DNA from: Liopterus haemorrhoidalis | Lineage: Eukaryota > Arthropoda > Insecta > Coleoptera > Dytiscidae | Length of the DNA stretch: 64,000 bases | NCBI GenBank assembly: GCA_963971575.1 | Contig: OZ020624.1 | Span: 15,283,249 to 15,347,248 of the forward strand | Direction of reading: 5' to 3' | In this document: positions 43,106 through 55,771 of the stretch, in pieces | How the letters are laid out: each line of letters starts with the position of its first letter | Numbering within the stretch: position 1 is the stretch's first letter | Notes under the pieces: generated by a model | Seen by the model: only the letters and a program-made list of their open reading frames with translations | Databases searched by the model: none | What the model was told of the DNA's origin: nothing | Made by a program: the position numbers and the translations under genes

Positions 43106-43815
43106 ATGAACGAAGAGGCCATGAACGTAACAGAATTGAACGTGACGGCAGATAATGGAACGGATGAAGAACCATTGTTTTCCTCAACAAACGTCAGACG
43201 TGAACGAATGGAATTAGATTCTGTGGATCAACTTGAAGAAAATTTAAGATGGGAGAGAGACCTTCTTAAACGAGAACGAGAACTCTTGCAGAAGGAACGA
43301 GAAGTTTTGGAAACGCAACCATAACTTTGAGCGGTGAACGAACAGATATTTCGTTACAGGATTTGATCCAGGTAAGATTACTCTGTTAACGGCTAAGCAA
43401 TGGGTGAAAAAGCTCGAAAGCATTGCGAACACCTTTGGATGGGATGAAAGACTATTTATTATATACTGCTTAAGGCAATAGGCAAACTGAAGGGAGCAGC
43501 TAAATACTGGTTCGATGGATGTGAGGATGAAATGAGTGGGGAACATTTAAAGAAACTTTTATTAAGGCATTTCCAACTAAAGCGGATGAAGCTGACATTC
43601 ACATGGAATTGTCAAAGAGAATGAAGAAACGAGATGAATGTTTTGAAAATTACATTTATGAAATGAAGGCAATAGCGGCAAAGGGCAGTTTTTTCGATCA
43701 AACAATCATGAAATATATTGCAACGGTAATTGGAGATCCGCAAATGACCAAAATGTTGGCATTATGTAAATTTGACAGTCTCCAGGAACTGATAGTTCAA
43801 GTAAAACGATACGAA
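43106..43815 (+). pseudogene. Gypsy-type gag, frame-broken (copy 3)
   Basis: The same three-frame layout is present: a charged coiled-coil frame at 43106-43324 and a C-terminal capsid-like frame from 43588. Confidence 0.8.
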
Positions 43816-44518
43816 ATTATTACTTTTACTTGCCCGACCTTAATATATAAGGGGCAAGTATTGTAATCGCGAAAATTTTCGATGTCGAGATTTTGACGGA
43901 TGTTCACGTTTCATGGTCTAGGGAATCCAAAAAACCTATTTTCGAAGTGCCGTCCGTATGTGTGTGTGTGTGTGTGTCTGTCTGTGTGTCTGTGTGTACA
44001 CGATAACTCAAAAACGGTTTAACTTAAAGAGTTCGTTCTGGTACTAAAAAATTCTCCTATTAAATAGGAAGAACCTTATTGTTTTTTTATGAAAATCGGT
44101 TGACTAGAAATGGGAGTTTACTCGTGTCGATTTTAATATTTTTGCGAATATTTAGCAACAGAAAAATATTTCGAAAAAATTTATTGAACAAAAGTTACTA
44201 TAAATGCAATAACTAATAACTTTTATTTGAGACGTTTTTTGATAAAACGAAAAATTTCGAAAAATTTTTGTAAAATGATTTAAAATTTTTCCAAGTCTCA
44301 ATTTTTTCATACTTATATGTAACGTTTCCATGGTCATGATAATTAATTCGTAACTAATAAAGCAAGCCTTGGACAAAAATTTGTATAGAACATAATTTGA
44401 TGTATTTTTGAAGATTTATCTAAATATTTAAAAAAAATTTTTTTTTTAGTTTACATTTTTTTTAAAATATTTTTTTTATGGGAGGGCAAGTCTAGCGGAG
44501 GTTTCCTTTCGCCACTGG
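43816..44518. repeat. AT-rich module with short (TG)n tract (U3)
   Basis: The TG tract at 43959-43996 has CTGTCTG interruptions, like U2. The rest is AT-rich non-coding sequence. Confidence 0.6.
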
Positions 44519-45395
44519 TTTTTATTATTATTATTTCACGTCTTAAATTATGTTGAACGCGGTAAAAGACTTTTTTTTAACTCTTTCAACTTAATTATTT
44601 ACATCTTAAAACCGTCATAAGTTAGTTTTTTGCGTCTTTTAGTTTAACCATTTTTGACAAATTTTTTTTACCCTTTTAACAAACTTATTTCTATTAAAAC
44701 GTCTTAACTCTACATTTATTTTGCTTTTAAGTGAATAATAAGGGAGTTATTTATATTACAAATATTTGAAACTTTCCCGCCATAACTCTACAAATATTTA
44801 TCGAATCAAAAAAGATATATTTGTTTTAAGGATTTGCCTTTTTATTTAAAACAATATTTGTTTTATATATTTTGCTGTTGAGTTAATTATAAGGGAGTTA
44901 TTTATATTTCAAATATATGGAGTTCGCGCGCTTGTCGTTAGGAAATTTCCACATTAAACAATGTATTGTCCACTGCGATTAAAAGTTTTTTCAGCTCTAA
45001 ATTCGCTTATTTTTCTCTTATTTCCACATATAATGTATATTCTCTTCTTTCTCACCATCTCTCCTACTATTTGCACAAGTTTTTTGTCCTTGCAGTCACT
45101 TTTGCACACGTATTCGTCAGTTTTTGAGTACAAAATATCACTTTTTCATTTTTATTACGTCTTTTATTAATATTATACGTCTTAAAATATTTTGAACGCG
45201 GTAATACCCTTTTTTAGCGCATTCAACTTACCTATTTACGTCTTAAAAGCGTCATAAGTTGGTTTTTTGCGCCTTTTAGGTTAACTATTTTTGACCTCTT
45301 TTTTCTTAACCCTCTTAACTAACCAATTACTCTTTTAAACGTCTTAACTCCACATATATTTTGCTGTTAAGTGAATTATAAGGGAGTTGCTTTTA
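44519..45395. repeat. AT-rich satellite at the U3/U4 boundary
   Basis: This is the same arrangement as 12352-13229, with the CTTGTCG landmark near 44941 and TGCTGTTGAG replacing TGCTGTTAAG. Confidence 0.82.
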
Positions 45396-45957
45396 GGGTG
45401 CATTCGATTTGACGCCCCGACCGTTCCGAGCACGTTCTGTACACTCAAACGTGTTCGATTTGACGCTCGGAGTACACTCAATTGTACAAATTGTACTCAA
45501 TTATTATTATATTATTATTATTATTAATAACAATAGACAAATAATATTGTTATTTGTCTATGTCTACAGAGTAGGGCCATTTTATGTATTTGTGACGTTC
45601 TGCAAACAGCAAAAAAAAATTTAAAATACACCGTTCATAAAATTAAAATGGAAAAAATTCATTAAATCAATTCATTAATTATTATCTAATTTAAAATTAA
45701 TATTATTTCTTCAACATTGAAAAAAAAAAAATCAAGGAAAAACCGAGGTACAATATAATTTTGATTCATGACTGACGTGAACTAATCTGACAGTAAAAAT
45801 GCCGCCTAAAATTGTAGGGTTAGATTTTATAAACATTACGTCACAACAACGGTCAATCCGTGTTCGAGTTGCTGCGCTCCGTTAGTGCTCTATTCATGAC
45901 GTCACCATCAACTGTTCGCTCAGCGCTCGCTCTACCCTGTACAACTCGAATGCACCC
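45396..45957. mobile_element. TTA-duplicating MITE, copy 5
   Basis: The termini and TTA flanks are intact. It is the shortest copy (562 bp) because its A-run near 45720 is contracted. Confidence 0.75.
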
Positions 45958-48143
45958 TTATATTTCAAATATTTGGAGTTCGCCGGTTTAGCGTTAGGAT
46001 ATTTCCACTGTAAACAATGTATTGTCCACTGCGATTAAAAGTTTTTTCAGCTCTAAATTCGCTTATTTTTCTCTTCTTTCCACTTATTATGTATATTCTC
46101 TTCTTTCTCACCATCTGTCCTATGATTTGCATCAGTTTTTTGTCTTTACAGTCACTTTTGCACACGTATTCGTCAGTTTTTGGGTACAAAGTATCACTTT
46201 TTCATTCTTATTACGCCTTTTATTAATATTTCACGTCTTAAAATATTTTGAACGCGGTAAAACCCTTTTTTTAGCACATTCAACTTACCTATTTACGTCT
46301 TAAAACCGTCATAAGTTGGTTTTTTGCGTCTTTTAGGTTAACTATTTTTGACCTCTTTTTTCTTAACTAACCTATTTTTATTTTAAACGTCTTAACTCCA
46401 CATATATCTTGCGGTTAAGTGAATAATAAGGGAGTTATTTATATTACAAATATTTGAAGTTTTCCCGCCATTACTCTACAAATATTACTCGAATCAAAAA
46501 AATGTATTTATGTTAAGAATTTGCCTTTTAATTTTAAACAATATTTGTTTTATATATTTTGCTGTTTACTGAATTATAAGGGAGTTGATTATTTTTCAAA
46601 TATTTGGAGTTCGCGCGCTTGGCGTTAGGAAATTTCCACTGTAAACAATGTATTGTCCACAGCGGTTAAAAGTTTTTTCAGCTTTAAATTCACTTGTTGT
46701 TCCCTTATTTCCACTTATTATGTCTATTCTGTTCTTTCTCACCGTCTGTCCTATGATTTGCACAAGTTTCTTGTCTTTACAGTCACCTTGCGCACTTATA
46801 ATAACCAATTTCTCTTTATAGCGTCGTAACTCCACATATATGTTGTTGTTAAGTGAATAATAAGGGAATTATTTATGTGACAAATATTTGAAGTTTTCCC
46901 GCCATAACTCTACAAATATTTATCGAATCAAAAACATGTATTTATATTAATGATTTGGCTTTTAATTTTAAATAATACTGGTTTTACATGTTTTGCTGTT
47001 AAGTGAAATATAAGGGAGTTATTTTTATTTAAAATATTTGGAGTTCGCGCGCTTGGCGTTAGGAAATTTCCACTGTAAACAATGTATTGTCCACAGCGGT
47101 TAAAAGTTTTTTCAGCTTTAAATTCACTTGTTGTTCCCTTATTTCCACTTATTATGTCTATTCTGTTCTTTCTCACCGTCTGTCCTATGATTTGCACAAG
47201 TTTCTTGTCTTTACAGTCACCTTGCGCACTTATAATAACCAATTTCTCTTTATAGCGTCTTAACTCCACATATATGTTGTTGTTGTTAAGTGAATAATAA
47301 GGGAATTATTTATATGACAAATATTTGAAGTTTTCCCGCCATAACTCTACAAATATTTATCGAATCAAAAACATGTATTTATATTAATGATTTGGCTTTT
47401 AATTTTAAATAATACTGGTTTTACATGTTTTGCTGTTAAGTGAAATATAAGGGAGTTATTTTTATTTAAAATATTTGGAGTTCGCGCGCTTGGCGTTAGG
47501 AAATTTCCACTGTAAACAAAGTATTGTCCACAGCGTTTAAAAGTTTTTTCAGCTTTAAATTCACTTGTTGTTCCCTTATTTCCACTTATTATGTATATTC
47601 TGTTCTTTCTCACCGTCTGTCCTATGATTTGCACAAGTTTTTTGTCTTTACAGTCACTTCTGCGCACGTATTCGTGAAATTTTGAGCACAAAGTATCAAT
47701 TTTTGAGCCCAAAGTATCACTATTTTATTCTTATTACGTCCTTTTATTAATATTTCACGTCTTAAATTATGTTGAACGCCGTAAAACACTTTTTTTAACT
47801 CTTTCGTCTTAATTATTTACATCTTAAAACCGTTATAAATTAGTTTTTTGCGTCTTTTAGGTTAACTATTTTTGACATCTTTTTTTTAACCCTTTCAACT
47901 AACCTATTTATCTTTTAAACTTTATGAATCCACATATGTTATGCTGTTAAGTGAATAATAAGGGAATTTATTTACATTACAAACATTTGAAGTTTTCCCG
48001 CCATAACTCTACAAATATTTATCGAATCAAAAAAATATATTTATGTTAGGGATTTACCCTTTAATTTTAAACAATATTTATTTCAAATATTTGGAGTTCG
48101 TGCGCTTGGCGTTAGGAAATTTCCACTGTAAACAATGTATTGT
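45958..48143. repeat. AT-rich satellite (U4)
   Basis: Monomers match U1 in number and order, with a short deletion near 48080 (AATATTTATTTCAAATATTTGG) that removes the TTTTGCTGTTATGTG segment. It ends in the hAT target TGTATTGT. Confidence 0.85.
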
Positions 48144-48461
48144 TAGGGTGACCATCCGTCCCGGTTTTCCGGGATTGTCCCGGTGTCCCGAAAAATGTTC
48201 TCGGGACGCCCGATTGTCCCGGTTTTTGAGGTGAGGACTCTTTTTGCTCTTCACTTTGAATTTGGGGGAAGTGAGGACCTTTTTGTTTTTTTTTGTTCTT
48301 TTCTTTGAATTTGGGAGGTGAGGACCTTTTTTTTGCTCTTCACTTTGAATTTGAGAGGTGAGGACCTTTTTTTTGCTCTTCACTTGGATCTGGGAGGAAA
48401 CAAAGACCTTCTTTTTTTTTCCTGTGTCCCGGTTTCCCTTCACTGAAATCTGGTCACCCTA
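48144..48461. mobile_element. hAT-type MITE, copy 4 (318 bp)
   Basis: The TGTATTGT flanks and perfect inverted termini are present, with four internal repeat units. Confidence 0.85.
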
Positions 48462-48654
48462 TGTATTGTGTCTACTGCGATTCAAAGTTTTTTCAGCTCT
48501 AAATTCGCTTATTGTTCCCTTATTTCCACTTATTACGTCTATTCTCTTCTTTCTCACCATCTGTCCTATGATTTGTACAAATTTTTTGTCTTTACAGTCA
48601 CCTTCGCACACGTACTCGTCAGTTTTTGAGCACAAAGTATCACTTTTTCATTCT
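48462..48654. repeat. Satellite remainder before Gypsy pol (U4)
   Basis: It shares TACAAATTTTTTG with U1, where U3 has TACAAGTTTTTTG. Confidence 0.8.
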
Positions 48655-49636
48655 CACACAGGTTAGCTTGGTGGATGCCGCGAAGAGCTACAAGAAGTGG
48701 ATGAGAACCAGCGCCGGCGTGCCGCTGAGAGCCTTCATCGACACGGGTAGTGTCTACGACCTCATCACGGAGGAATGTGCACGGCGTTTGCAGTGTACGC
48801 TGTCTGCAAATGGGCAGCAATTGCATGGATTCGGCGGAGGGACGACTTGGACCTTAGGTAAGGTCGAGCTGTCCGTGATCATTGACGGCGCCGGCGTTAA
48901 GATGCACCCGTTGGTGGTGACATGTGGTTTGTCGGGAGCCGACATCCTGATAGGGCAGCCAGCGCTCTCGTCAGGCGAGGTGGTCCTGCTCGTGCGGGAC
49001 GGCACGGTGAGCCTGTCGCGCGAGGAGAACTTCCTCCAAAAGCTGGCGTTGGAGGATGATGACCTGGACGAGCCATGGCAGCAGAAGTTAGAAGTACGGC
49101 TCGTCGAGGATGCCTGGCTTCTACCCAACGACGACCAGAGCCCAGCAGTCACGGTGGATGGATTGGCTGAAGGTGCGTTCCTGCTAGTTAAGGAACGGAC
49201 GGTCCGGCGACACACCTCCGAACTTATCGTAAAGGGAGCACTTTTGGGGCCAGGGCATATGAAGATGAGAATTTGGAATCAGAGTCTCAGGGGCGTTATC
49301 TGGCCCACCAAACACCCGCTGGCGCGCGGCTTTGTTATCTTTCCAGATAAAGACCCGGAACAGGTGAACTCGGTGAGTATCATTAATAATAAATTAAGCT
49401 TTGCAGATGTCAAGGTGGGTGATATCGCTGAAAGTGAAAGGAGTGAATTGGAAGCGCTCTTGTCACGGTTGCAAAATTGCTTCTCGAGTGGGGATGAAGA
49501 TTTGGGGCTCACCCACTTGGGGGAAATGAGAATCCAGTTAACCACGCATAGCGCGTACACCGATATACCATCACCCGTACAGGCTGTCACTCGCAGAGAG
49601 GGAAACGGTGAAACAAAAAGTGGAGACGCTACTTAA
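48655..49636 (+). pseudogene. Gypsy pol, protease segment (copy 3)
   Basis: The DTG-containing frame closes at 49636. The RT frame is already open by about 49542 in the +1 phase, so the two overlap by roughly 95 bases. The switch would have to occur shortly before the conserved PYRL motif that precedes RT. Confidence 0.85.
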
Positions 49637-51386
49637 CAGCAGGGCCATACGAGAGTCTGGATCGGAGTACGCAAGCCCCATCGTACTTGTCCGAAAAGCA
49701 AACGGCGGACGTCGGATGTGCGTTGACTATCGCGCACTGAATAAGGTAACAGTGAAAGATCGACATCCGATGCCACTGGTGAAGGATGAATTCACCAAGT
49801 TAGCGGGTAAGTGTTATTATAGTACACTTGATTTAGCCCAAGGTTATCACCAAGTCCCTATGCATGTGGACTCTGTACATAAAACTGCATTTATTACTCC
49901 GGATGGTCACTATAAGTGGTTACGAGTCCCCTTCGGGCTCGCTAATGCTCCAGCTCTCTTCCAGAAGGTAGTACAGCGAATGCTGAAGGGTATTCCCAGT
50001 GATCAGGTGCTGGCTTACATGGATGACCTGCTGATACCCTCCGAGAGCATAGCTGGCGGGCTCCGTCAGTTGGAGCAGGTGCTACAATCGGTGGCAAGAG
50101 CCGGATTGAAATTAAACTTAGCTAAATGCTCTTTCCTACAAAACAAGGTAACATATCTGGGCCACGACATAAGCGGCGGCGGTATCCGACCTGGAGAGCG
50201 CAAAATCACGGCGGTAAGCGACTTTCCTGTACCCAAAAATGTACATGGCGTAAGACAGTTCTTAGGCTTAACGAGTTATTTCAGGAAATTCATACCGAAC
50301 TTTTCTGTTGTAGCTAAACCATTAACTGAACTGACCAAGAAGCAGACTACGTGGCAGTGGGGCGACAGCCAAGCCGAGACGTTCGCAAAGCTGAAGCAGC
50401 TGCTGGTGGAACGACCGGTGTTGGCACTGTACCATAGTCATGCAGAGACGGAGGTACATACAGACGCCTGTCAAAGCGGCTTGGGTGGGATCCTACTGCA
50501 GAAACAAAACGACGGATCCTTGCGGCCGGTGCTCTACTTCAGCAGGGTAACCACACCAGCCGAACAGAAGTACCATAGCTTTGAGCTAGAGACGTTGGCG
50601 CTCGTGGAAACGGTGAAACGTTTCCGAGTATATCTGGTGGGTATACATTTTAAGGCTATCACCGACTGTACTTCTGTGCGAGCTACCATGCTTAAACGAG
50701 ACCTGGTGCCCCGCATCGCTCGCTGGTGGATGACTCTACAAGAGTACGACATGGAAGTAGAGCACAGGCCGGGAGCCAGGATGCAGCATGTTGACGCGCT
50801 GAGCCGTAACCCCGTCTCAGTGTACCTGGTGCAGATCCACGATGATGATTGGTTTCTGACAGTCCAACTGCAGGATGAGAAGGCGCACTCGATTGTAGAG
50901 GCGCTGCAGGCAGGTACTGCTGATAAAGGTATTGTTAACGACTTTAAATTACAGGACGGGCGGTTGTACCGCAAGACGCTGCTGAGTGATCGACTGTATG
51001 TCCCGGCGATGGCAAGATTCAGTCTACTACGAAAACATCATGATGATGTTGGTCACCCCGGCGTTGAACGTTGCCTAAAATTAATAAAGGAAACTTACAG
51101 GTTTCCCAGAATGGGGCGTCTCACAAAGAAATACGTTCAAGCGTGCATGAACTGCGCGTTCAGCAAAGGGAGTTATGGCAGAGCGGAGGGCCTGCTACAA
51201 CCCATTGAGAAGAAGGCAATCCCCTTCGACACGGTGCACGTCGATCATCTGGGACCTTTTGCACGAAGTGTACGCGGGTACTCTTATGTACTCATGGTGG
51301 TAGACGCGTTCACAAAATACACCCTCGCAAGAGCAACGCGTACTCTGAAGTCTACAGAGGCGATTACTATACTTGAGAGATACTAA
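49563..51386 (+). CDS. Gypsy pol, RT-RNase H-integrase N-terminus (copy 3, open)
   Basis: About 600 codons are uninterrupted. RT has PFGLANAP and YMDD (50016-50027), RNase H has TDACQSGLGG, and the region up to the integrase first Asp (VDHLGP) is intact. One codon change (YKWLRVPFG, versus YEWLRVPFG in the others) lies next to a conserved RT motif. It ends with a stop created by the 35-bp insertion. Confidence 0.87.
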   Translation: MYHHPYRLSLAERETVKQKVETLLNSRAIRESGSEYASPIVLVRKANGGRRMCVDYRALNKVTVKDRHPMPLVKDEFTKLAGKCYYSTLDLAQGYHQVPMHVDSVHKTAFITPDGHYKWLRVPFGLANAPALFQKVVQRMLKGIPSDQVLAYMDDLLIPSESIAGGLRQLEQVLQSVARAGLKLNLAKCSFLQNKVTYLGHDISGGGIRPGERKITAVSDFPVPKNVHGVRQFLGLTSYFRKFIPNFSVVAKPLTELTKKQTTWQWGDSQAETFAKLKQLLVERPVLALYHSHAETEVHTDACQSGLGGILLQKQNDGSLRPVLYFSRVTTPAEQKYHSFELETLALVETVKRFRVYLVGIHFKAITDCTSVRATMLKRDLVPRIARWWMTLQEYDMEVEHRPGARMQHVDALSRNPVSVYLVQIHDDDWFLTVQLQDEKAHSIVEALQAGTADKGIVNDFKLQDGRLYRKTLLSDRLYVPAMARFSLLRKHHDDVGHPGVERCLKLIKETYRFPRMGRLTKKYVQACMNCAFSKGSYGRAEGLLQPIEKKAIPFDTVHVDHLGPFARSVRGYSYVLMVVDAFTKYTLARATRTLKSTEAITILERY

Positions 51387-51416
51387 GCTCTACTATACTC
51401 TACTATACTAAGAGAT

Positions 51417-52218
51417 TTTCAGCGAGTTCGGATATCCGAAGCTCGTGATTTCCGACAGAGGGTTGGCGTTTACCAGTAAAGTATTTACTGAGTTCTTAGC
51501 CAAGCACGGCGTGCGGCACGTATGTAATGCCATTGCGACCCCGAGGGCGAACGGACAAGTCGAAAGACAGAACCGTACTATCGTGGAAGCGATATCGATC
51601 GGCGCAATGACTGCTGATGAGTCCCGGTGGGACGAGACACTGCCCGACATTGTTTGGGGTATGAATAACTGTGTAAACAAGAGTACGGGGTACTCGCCTG
51701 TTGAGCTGATGATTACATGTAAGAGTGGTGCCATCGCGGAACTCTCTGACGGTGTCCAGAGCGCAAGTGCCCCGGCGGAGGCTGAGTTCCATGAACCGCG
51801 GCGAAAGGTCACACGGCGTCGCCGGCGAGCGGCCGAGAAGCTGAATAAAGTCAGCGAAACTATGAGAGCTTGTTTTAATAAAAGACGAAAAACGGCGACT
51901 TGCTACAGACCCGGTGACTTGGTCTTGTGGCGTAATGCAAGTACATGCCACGGCGACAAGGGCGTGAACAGGAAACTGTTGAACAAATTCAATGGTCCCT
52001 ATAAAGTAGCGGCGATACTGGGGAACGACCGATACAAAATACCCTCCGTCAAGGGCGTCAGGGGATATAAAAATTTCACCGCGACGGTAGCTGCTGATTC
52101 ACTACGGCGATATCACAGCACCATGGCAGAGCATGAGCTCAGTGCCGACCAGTATGATCAACGCACGGGTATCCAGGAGACTGATCGGCAGGACTTGATC
52201 GACCTCCTGGAGGGGTAA
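51417..52218 (+). pseudogene. Gypsy integrase C-terminal segment (copy 3)
   Basis: As in copies 1 and 2, open from Met 51445 to 52218 with ISDRG and VERQ motifs but separated from the first catalytic Asp. Confidence 0.88.
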
Positions 52219-52267
52219 GGTTTAGGTAAGAATTAATGGGGCCATTAATTGTTGCAGGACGGCCGAG

Positions 52268-52531
52268 TGTTACGGAGTTTTTCGAAGAGGGCGCGCTGAA
52301 CAATGGCGTGGCGGCAGCACTATACAGGCGGTCGGTATTGTGTCCCGCGCTTGTATCGGCGTGGGAAGAAGAGAGGAGGTCACATGATCGGACCATTCTA
52401 TCTGCGGCGTTGGAACGGAAACTCTCGGCGTGCTCGCTTGTATTTTGGTGTTTTTAGTATTATACATTTTTCATGTTTGATTAAATTAATGATATGTTAG
52501 ATTGAACGTTTGTTATTTTATCGTCCTAACA
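52268..52531 (+). repeat. Gypsy 3' LTR (copy 3)
   Basis: 264 bp, with ACATGATCGG instead of ACATGACCGG. Confidence 0.75.
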
Positions 52532-52652
52532 ATATATTTTGCTGTTAATTGATTAATAAGGGAATTATTTATATTACAAATATTTGAAATTTTCCCGCCA
52601 TAACTCTACAAATATTTATCGAATCAAAAAAATGTATTTATGTTAGGGATTT
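52532..52652. repeat. Satellite fragment (U4)
   Basis: Same linker as 7389-7509. Confidence 0.8.
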
Positions 52653-53091
52653 GGTCAGCTAACCATATGGTTAGGTAACCATATGTTCATCTAACCATAT
52701 GATCAGGTAACATTTTGGTCAGCTAACTATATGGTCGGTTATCTATTTGGTCTGTTAACCACATGGTCAATTAACAATTTGGCCAGCTAAACATACGGTT
52801 AGGTAACCACTTGATCAGCTAACCATATGGTCAGTTAACCATTTCGTCAGCTAACCATATGGTCAGTTAACAATTTTTCCGGCTAACCATATGGTCAGGT
52901 AACCATTTTGTCAGATGACCATATCAGGTCAATTTTTTAAGGTAATCATGTAAGTCTTGTAACCATTTGGTCAGCTTAACCTGTACTTGCTCAGCAAACC
53001 ATTTGGTCTGCCAACGACATGGTCAGGTAACCATTTGGTCAGTTAAACATATGGTCAGGTAGCCATTTGGTCAGCTTACCATATGGTTAGG
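52653..53091. repeat. Minisatellite with GGTCAGYTAACCATWTG units, contracted (U4)
   Basis: About 95 bp are missing relative to U1 and U3. A repeated stretch ending GGTCAGTTAACAATTT occurs twice there and once here, as expected from deletion between direct repeats. Confidence 0.85.
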
Positions 53092-53392
53092 AATTTTTTA
53101 TCTTCTCACTTCTTTCTTGTCCTTGGATATCTCGCATTCTATCAGTTATTGCCAGTGTCACATCTTGTCCTTCCGACCTCTTTCTTGCTATTTCCTTAGC
53201 TGAGTAACCATTATGCTCAAATCGTTTCCTTCTTTTTGCTTCCCATTTGGATTGTATCTTTCCATGTATCCCTTTCCTCTCTATTTCTTTCCAGCACTGA
53301 TAGAGCAAGTTTTTTTTTGGGTGTTTTATTATCCGCTCTTCGAATTTAATAGCTCTTTTGGTAGCTTCTATTCTAATGTTGTCCAATTTCAA

Positions 53393-53970
53393 TTATTCTA
53401 ATAAAATATATTCTGGTGTGCATTTGTCGAGGCCCAACATCCATTTAATGTATTTATTCTGCACCACCTCTAATTTTTCCTGGTCTTCCCATCCCCATAT
53501 TTCAGAGCCATACGTCATTATGCTCTTGACAATGGAGTTGAACATAAGCATCCTTATTTTGATGTCTCGTTTAAATTTTCTCTCACCTATTCCCCACACT
53601 TGTGGCAGGGCTAACATTGCTTTCCTTGAGAGAGTCCGAATATGTTCTTCTGGGCCCCCGCTGCTTTTAAACATGTATCCCAGGTATTTGTATTCTTTCG
53701 TTTGTTCTATCTCTTCGTCTCCCCAATTCCATTTGTTTTGTGTCTGTCTGCCTCCTCCTTTTTTGAACAGCATTATTTTTGACTTATCTGCGTTTAGCTT
53801 TAGCTTTTCCTTTTGTAGGAATTTCTCAAAACATTTAAGGAGTTTCCTCATTTCCTCTTCGGTTTTAGCTACAATAGCAATATCGTCCGCTTAGGACAGA
53901 GAGATAAATTTTGTGTGTCCTACTACCAGTCCTCCTGTTTGTTCTCTTTGTAACGCTTCTAAATCTGACA
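53393..53970 (-). pseudogene. LINE RT motif C and connection (copy 4)
   Basis: A stop codon directly precedes Ala-Asp-Asp (53882-53893), as in copy 3. The downstream RT blocks are intact to the stop at 53393, and the basic tail follows in 53092-53392. Confidence 0.85.
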
Positions 53971-54028
53971 TGTATATGGAGAACAGAGTTGGGCTTAACG
54001 GGCATCCTTGCCTTAAACCTTGTTCGGT

Positions 54029-54738
54029 CTAAAATTCTTCACTATATATTTCTCCATTTCTTATTTGGTTCCTTGTTTCTTTGTAAATGTCTTGTATCCG
54101 GTTTCTTATTATGACGTTTAGTCCCTTTTTATCTAACGTTTTGTAAAGCTCTTTCCGATCTACTGTGTCAAAGGCTGCTTTTAAATCGGCGAAAAACACA
54201 TATAGTTTGCCTCTTTCCTTTGCCAGCTCTCTACCTACTACATAATTCAGGATATATACATTGTCAATTGTCCCTCTCCCTTTCCTGAACCCTGCTTGAT
54301 TGTCTGTTCTTCTACCTCTTCTTCCAACTTTTGTTCTAAAACCATTGCATATATTTTGTACAAGGTGTCCAGAAGAGTAATGCCTCTGTAATTCTTGCAT
54401 TCATTTTTCATCCCTGATTTGTATGTGGGTTCTATAATCCCTTTACTCCATCTATCAGGAAAACTTTCCCCTCTCCATACCTTATTTATAATTTCTGTTA
54501 TTTTTTTCTTTACATTTTCCGTACTGTACAGCCATTCTTCGTTTCCTATCCCATCTTCTCCAGCTGCTTTTTTCTTTTTCAGTTTCTCTATTTGTGCTTG
54601 TATTTGCTCTTCCGTTATATCATCTTGGTGGCTACCTCCATCATTTTTCGCTACTTCTAGAACTACTTTTTCATTTGTTCCTCTCAGGAGTTGACAGAAA
54701 TGTCTTTCCCATTCTTCAATCTTTATATGTTGGGACAC
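54029..54738 (-). pseudogene. LINE reverse transcriptase fingers/palm (copy 4)
   Basis: Two overlapping frames cover this segment. Frame 54247-54738 has KKKKAAGEDGI, RWSKGIIEPTYKSG and NYRGITLLD. Frame 54029-54400 has QAGFRKGRGT and FFADLKAAFDTVDR. A frameshift near 54300 separates them. Confidence 0.86.
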
Positions 54739-54985
54739 ATCTACTTTGTTTTTTCTATCTTTATTGATATACTTCCATGCCTCCGTCTCTGTCTTGATAT
54801 CCTGTATTTCTAATTCTTCTTGTCTCTTTTTGTTGTTTTTCTTTATCTTTGTATTCTTTCTTTTCTTTTAGATATTCGTTTATATAGCTTGTACCTATCT
54901 TCCATTGTTTTAATGATGTCTTAACTGATTTTTTTCCCTACATTCTCCGTCCCACCAGTTATTTCTTCTCAGTTTGTTAGTTCTA

Positions 54986-55126
54986 TTTAAGTGAATAATA
55001 AGGGCCTTATATATATTACAAATATCTGAAGTTTTCCCGCCATAACTCTACAAATATTTATCGAATCAAAAAAATGTATTTATGTTAAGGATTTGCCCTT
55101 TAATTTCAAACAATATTTGTTTTACA
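54986..55126. repeat. Satellite fragment (U4)
   Basis: Equivalent of 9831-9971, with CCTTATATATATT for CCTTATTTATATT. Confidence 0.8.
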
Positions 55127-55143
55127 TGTGCTAGCCTCTAACC

Positions 55144-55442
55144 GAGTGGTTCTCAACCAGGGTGCCGCAAGCACATGAAAAGGGTGCCGCGAGCTTTTCA
55201 AAATAAATTAGCCGCTATTCTCGGAATCGAAGACCCGTGTCTTACAGAAAATACGCGGGAAATGTATTCTCTCTCACTCGTCATAAAACCCTTGCGAGTT
55301 TATTGGACGTCAAATACGCCCGACCTTGAACGGCTCGCTCGCTCGCTCTCTCTCTATTGTGACATATTTAATAGTAGGGTGCCGCGAAGATCTCACATTT
55401 TGCATAGGGGTGCCTTCACCTAAAAAAGGTTGAGAACCACTG
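55144..55442. mobile_element. 299-bp hAT MITE, copy 4
   Basis: CTCTAACC duplications at 55136-55143 and 55443-55450. Confidence 0.9.
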
Positions 55443-55771
55443 CTCTAACCGATAGTTGGAATGCGAGACAGACTAGAACGAGTAGTATGAGTAGTATGTT
55501 GTTAGACTCCGACGTGAACGCATCGTTTGTAATGTGTGTTAGACAATGCATTTATTTATTTGTACATTAATTCTTAAATAAATCAAATTAACTTAATCTC
55601 GTGTCTTATTATAACCGCTAGTGACCATCTTAGGCTGACAGATCAGAAGTGGGATCAGGAATGATGTGTAAAAAGTTAAAATTTGGTAAAATTAATGTGT
55701 AAACAATGTTAAAGGTCAGTGAATTCTGTGTAGTGAGTGTAGTGAAAGAAGCGTGCATTCGTGTTAGTGGG

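Larger units (their letters stand above)
42149..43815 (+). mobile_element. LTR-leader-gag fragment, copy 3
   Basis: It is collinear with the other copies. ATGAAAAAGG replaces ATGAAAAGGG within the nested MITE, and GAACACC replaces GAACATC in gag. Confidence 0.7.
48655..52531 (+). mobile_element. Ty3/Gypsy pol + 3' LTR, copy 3 (least damaged)
   Basis: Same edges as the others and 3877 bp long, as in U1. It has neither the U1 nonsense codon nor the U3 insertion, so only the two shared lesions (PR/RT frame break and 35-bp integrase insertion at 51382-51416) interrupt pol. Confidence 0.92.
53092..54985 (-). mobile_element. LINE, copy 4 (most complete)
   Basis: It retains the motif C region and, uniquely, about 70 bp at 54369-54440 that encode the conserved RT segment with CKNYRGITLLDTLYK. 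It still lacks the endonuclease and has frameshifts. Confidence 0.87.
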
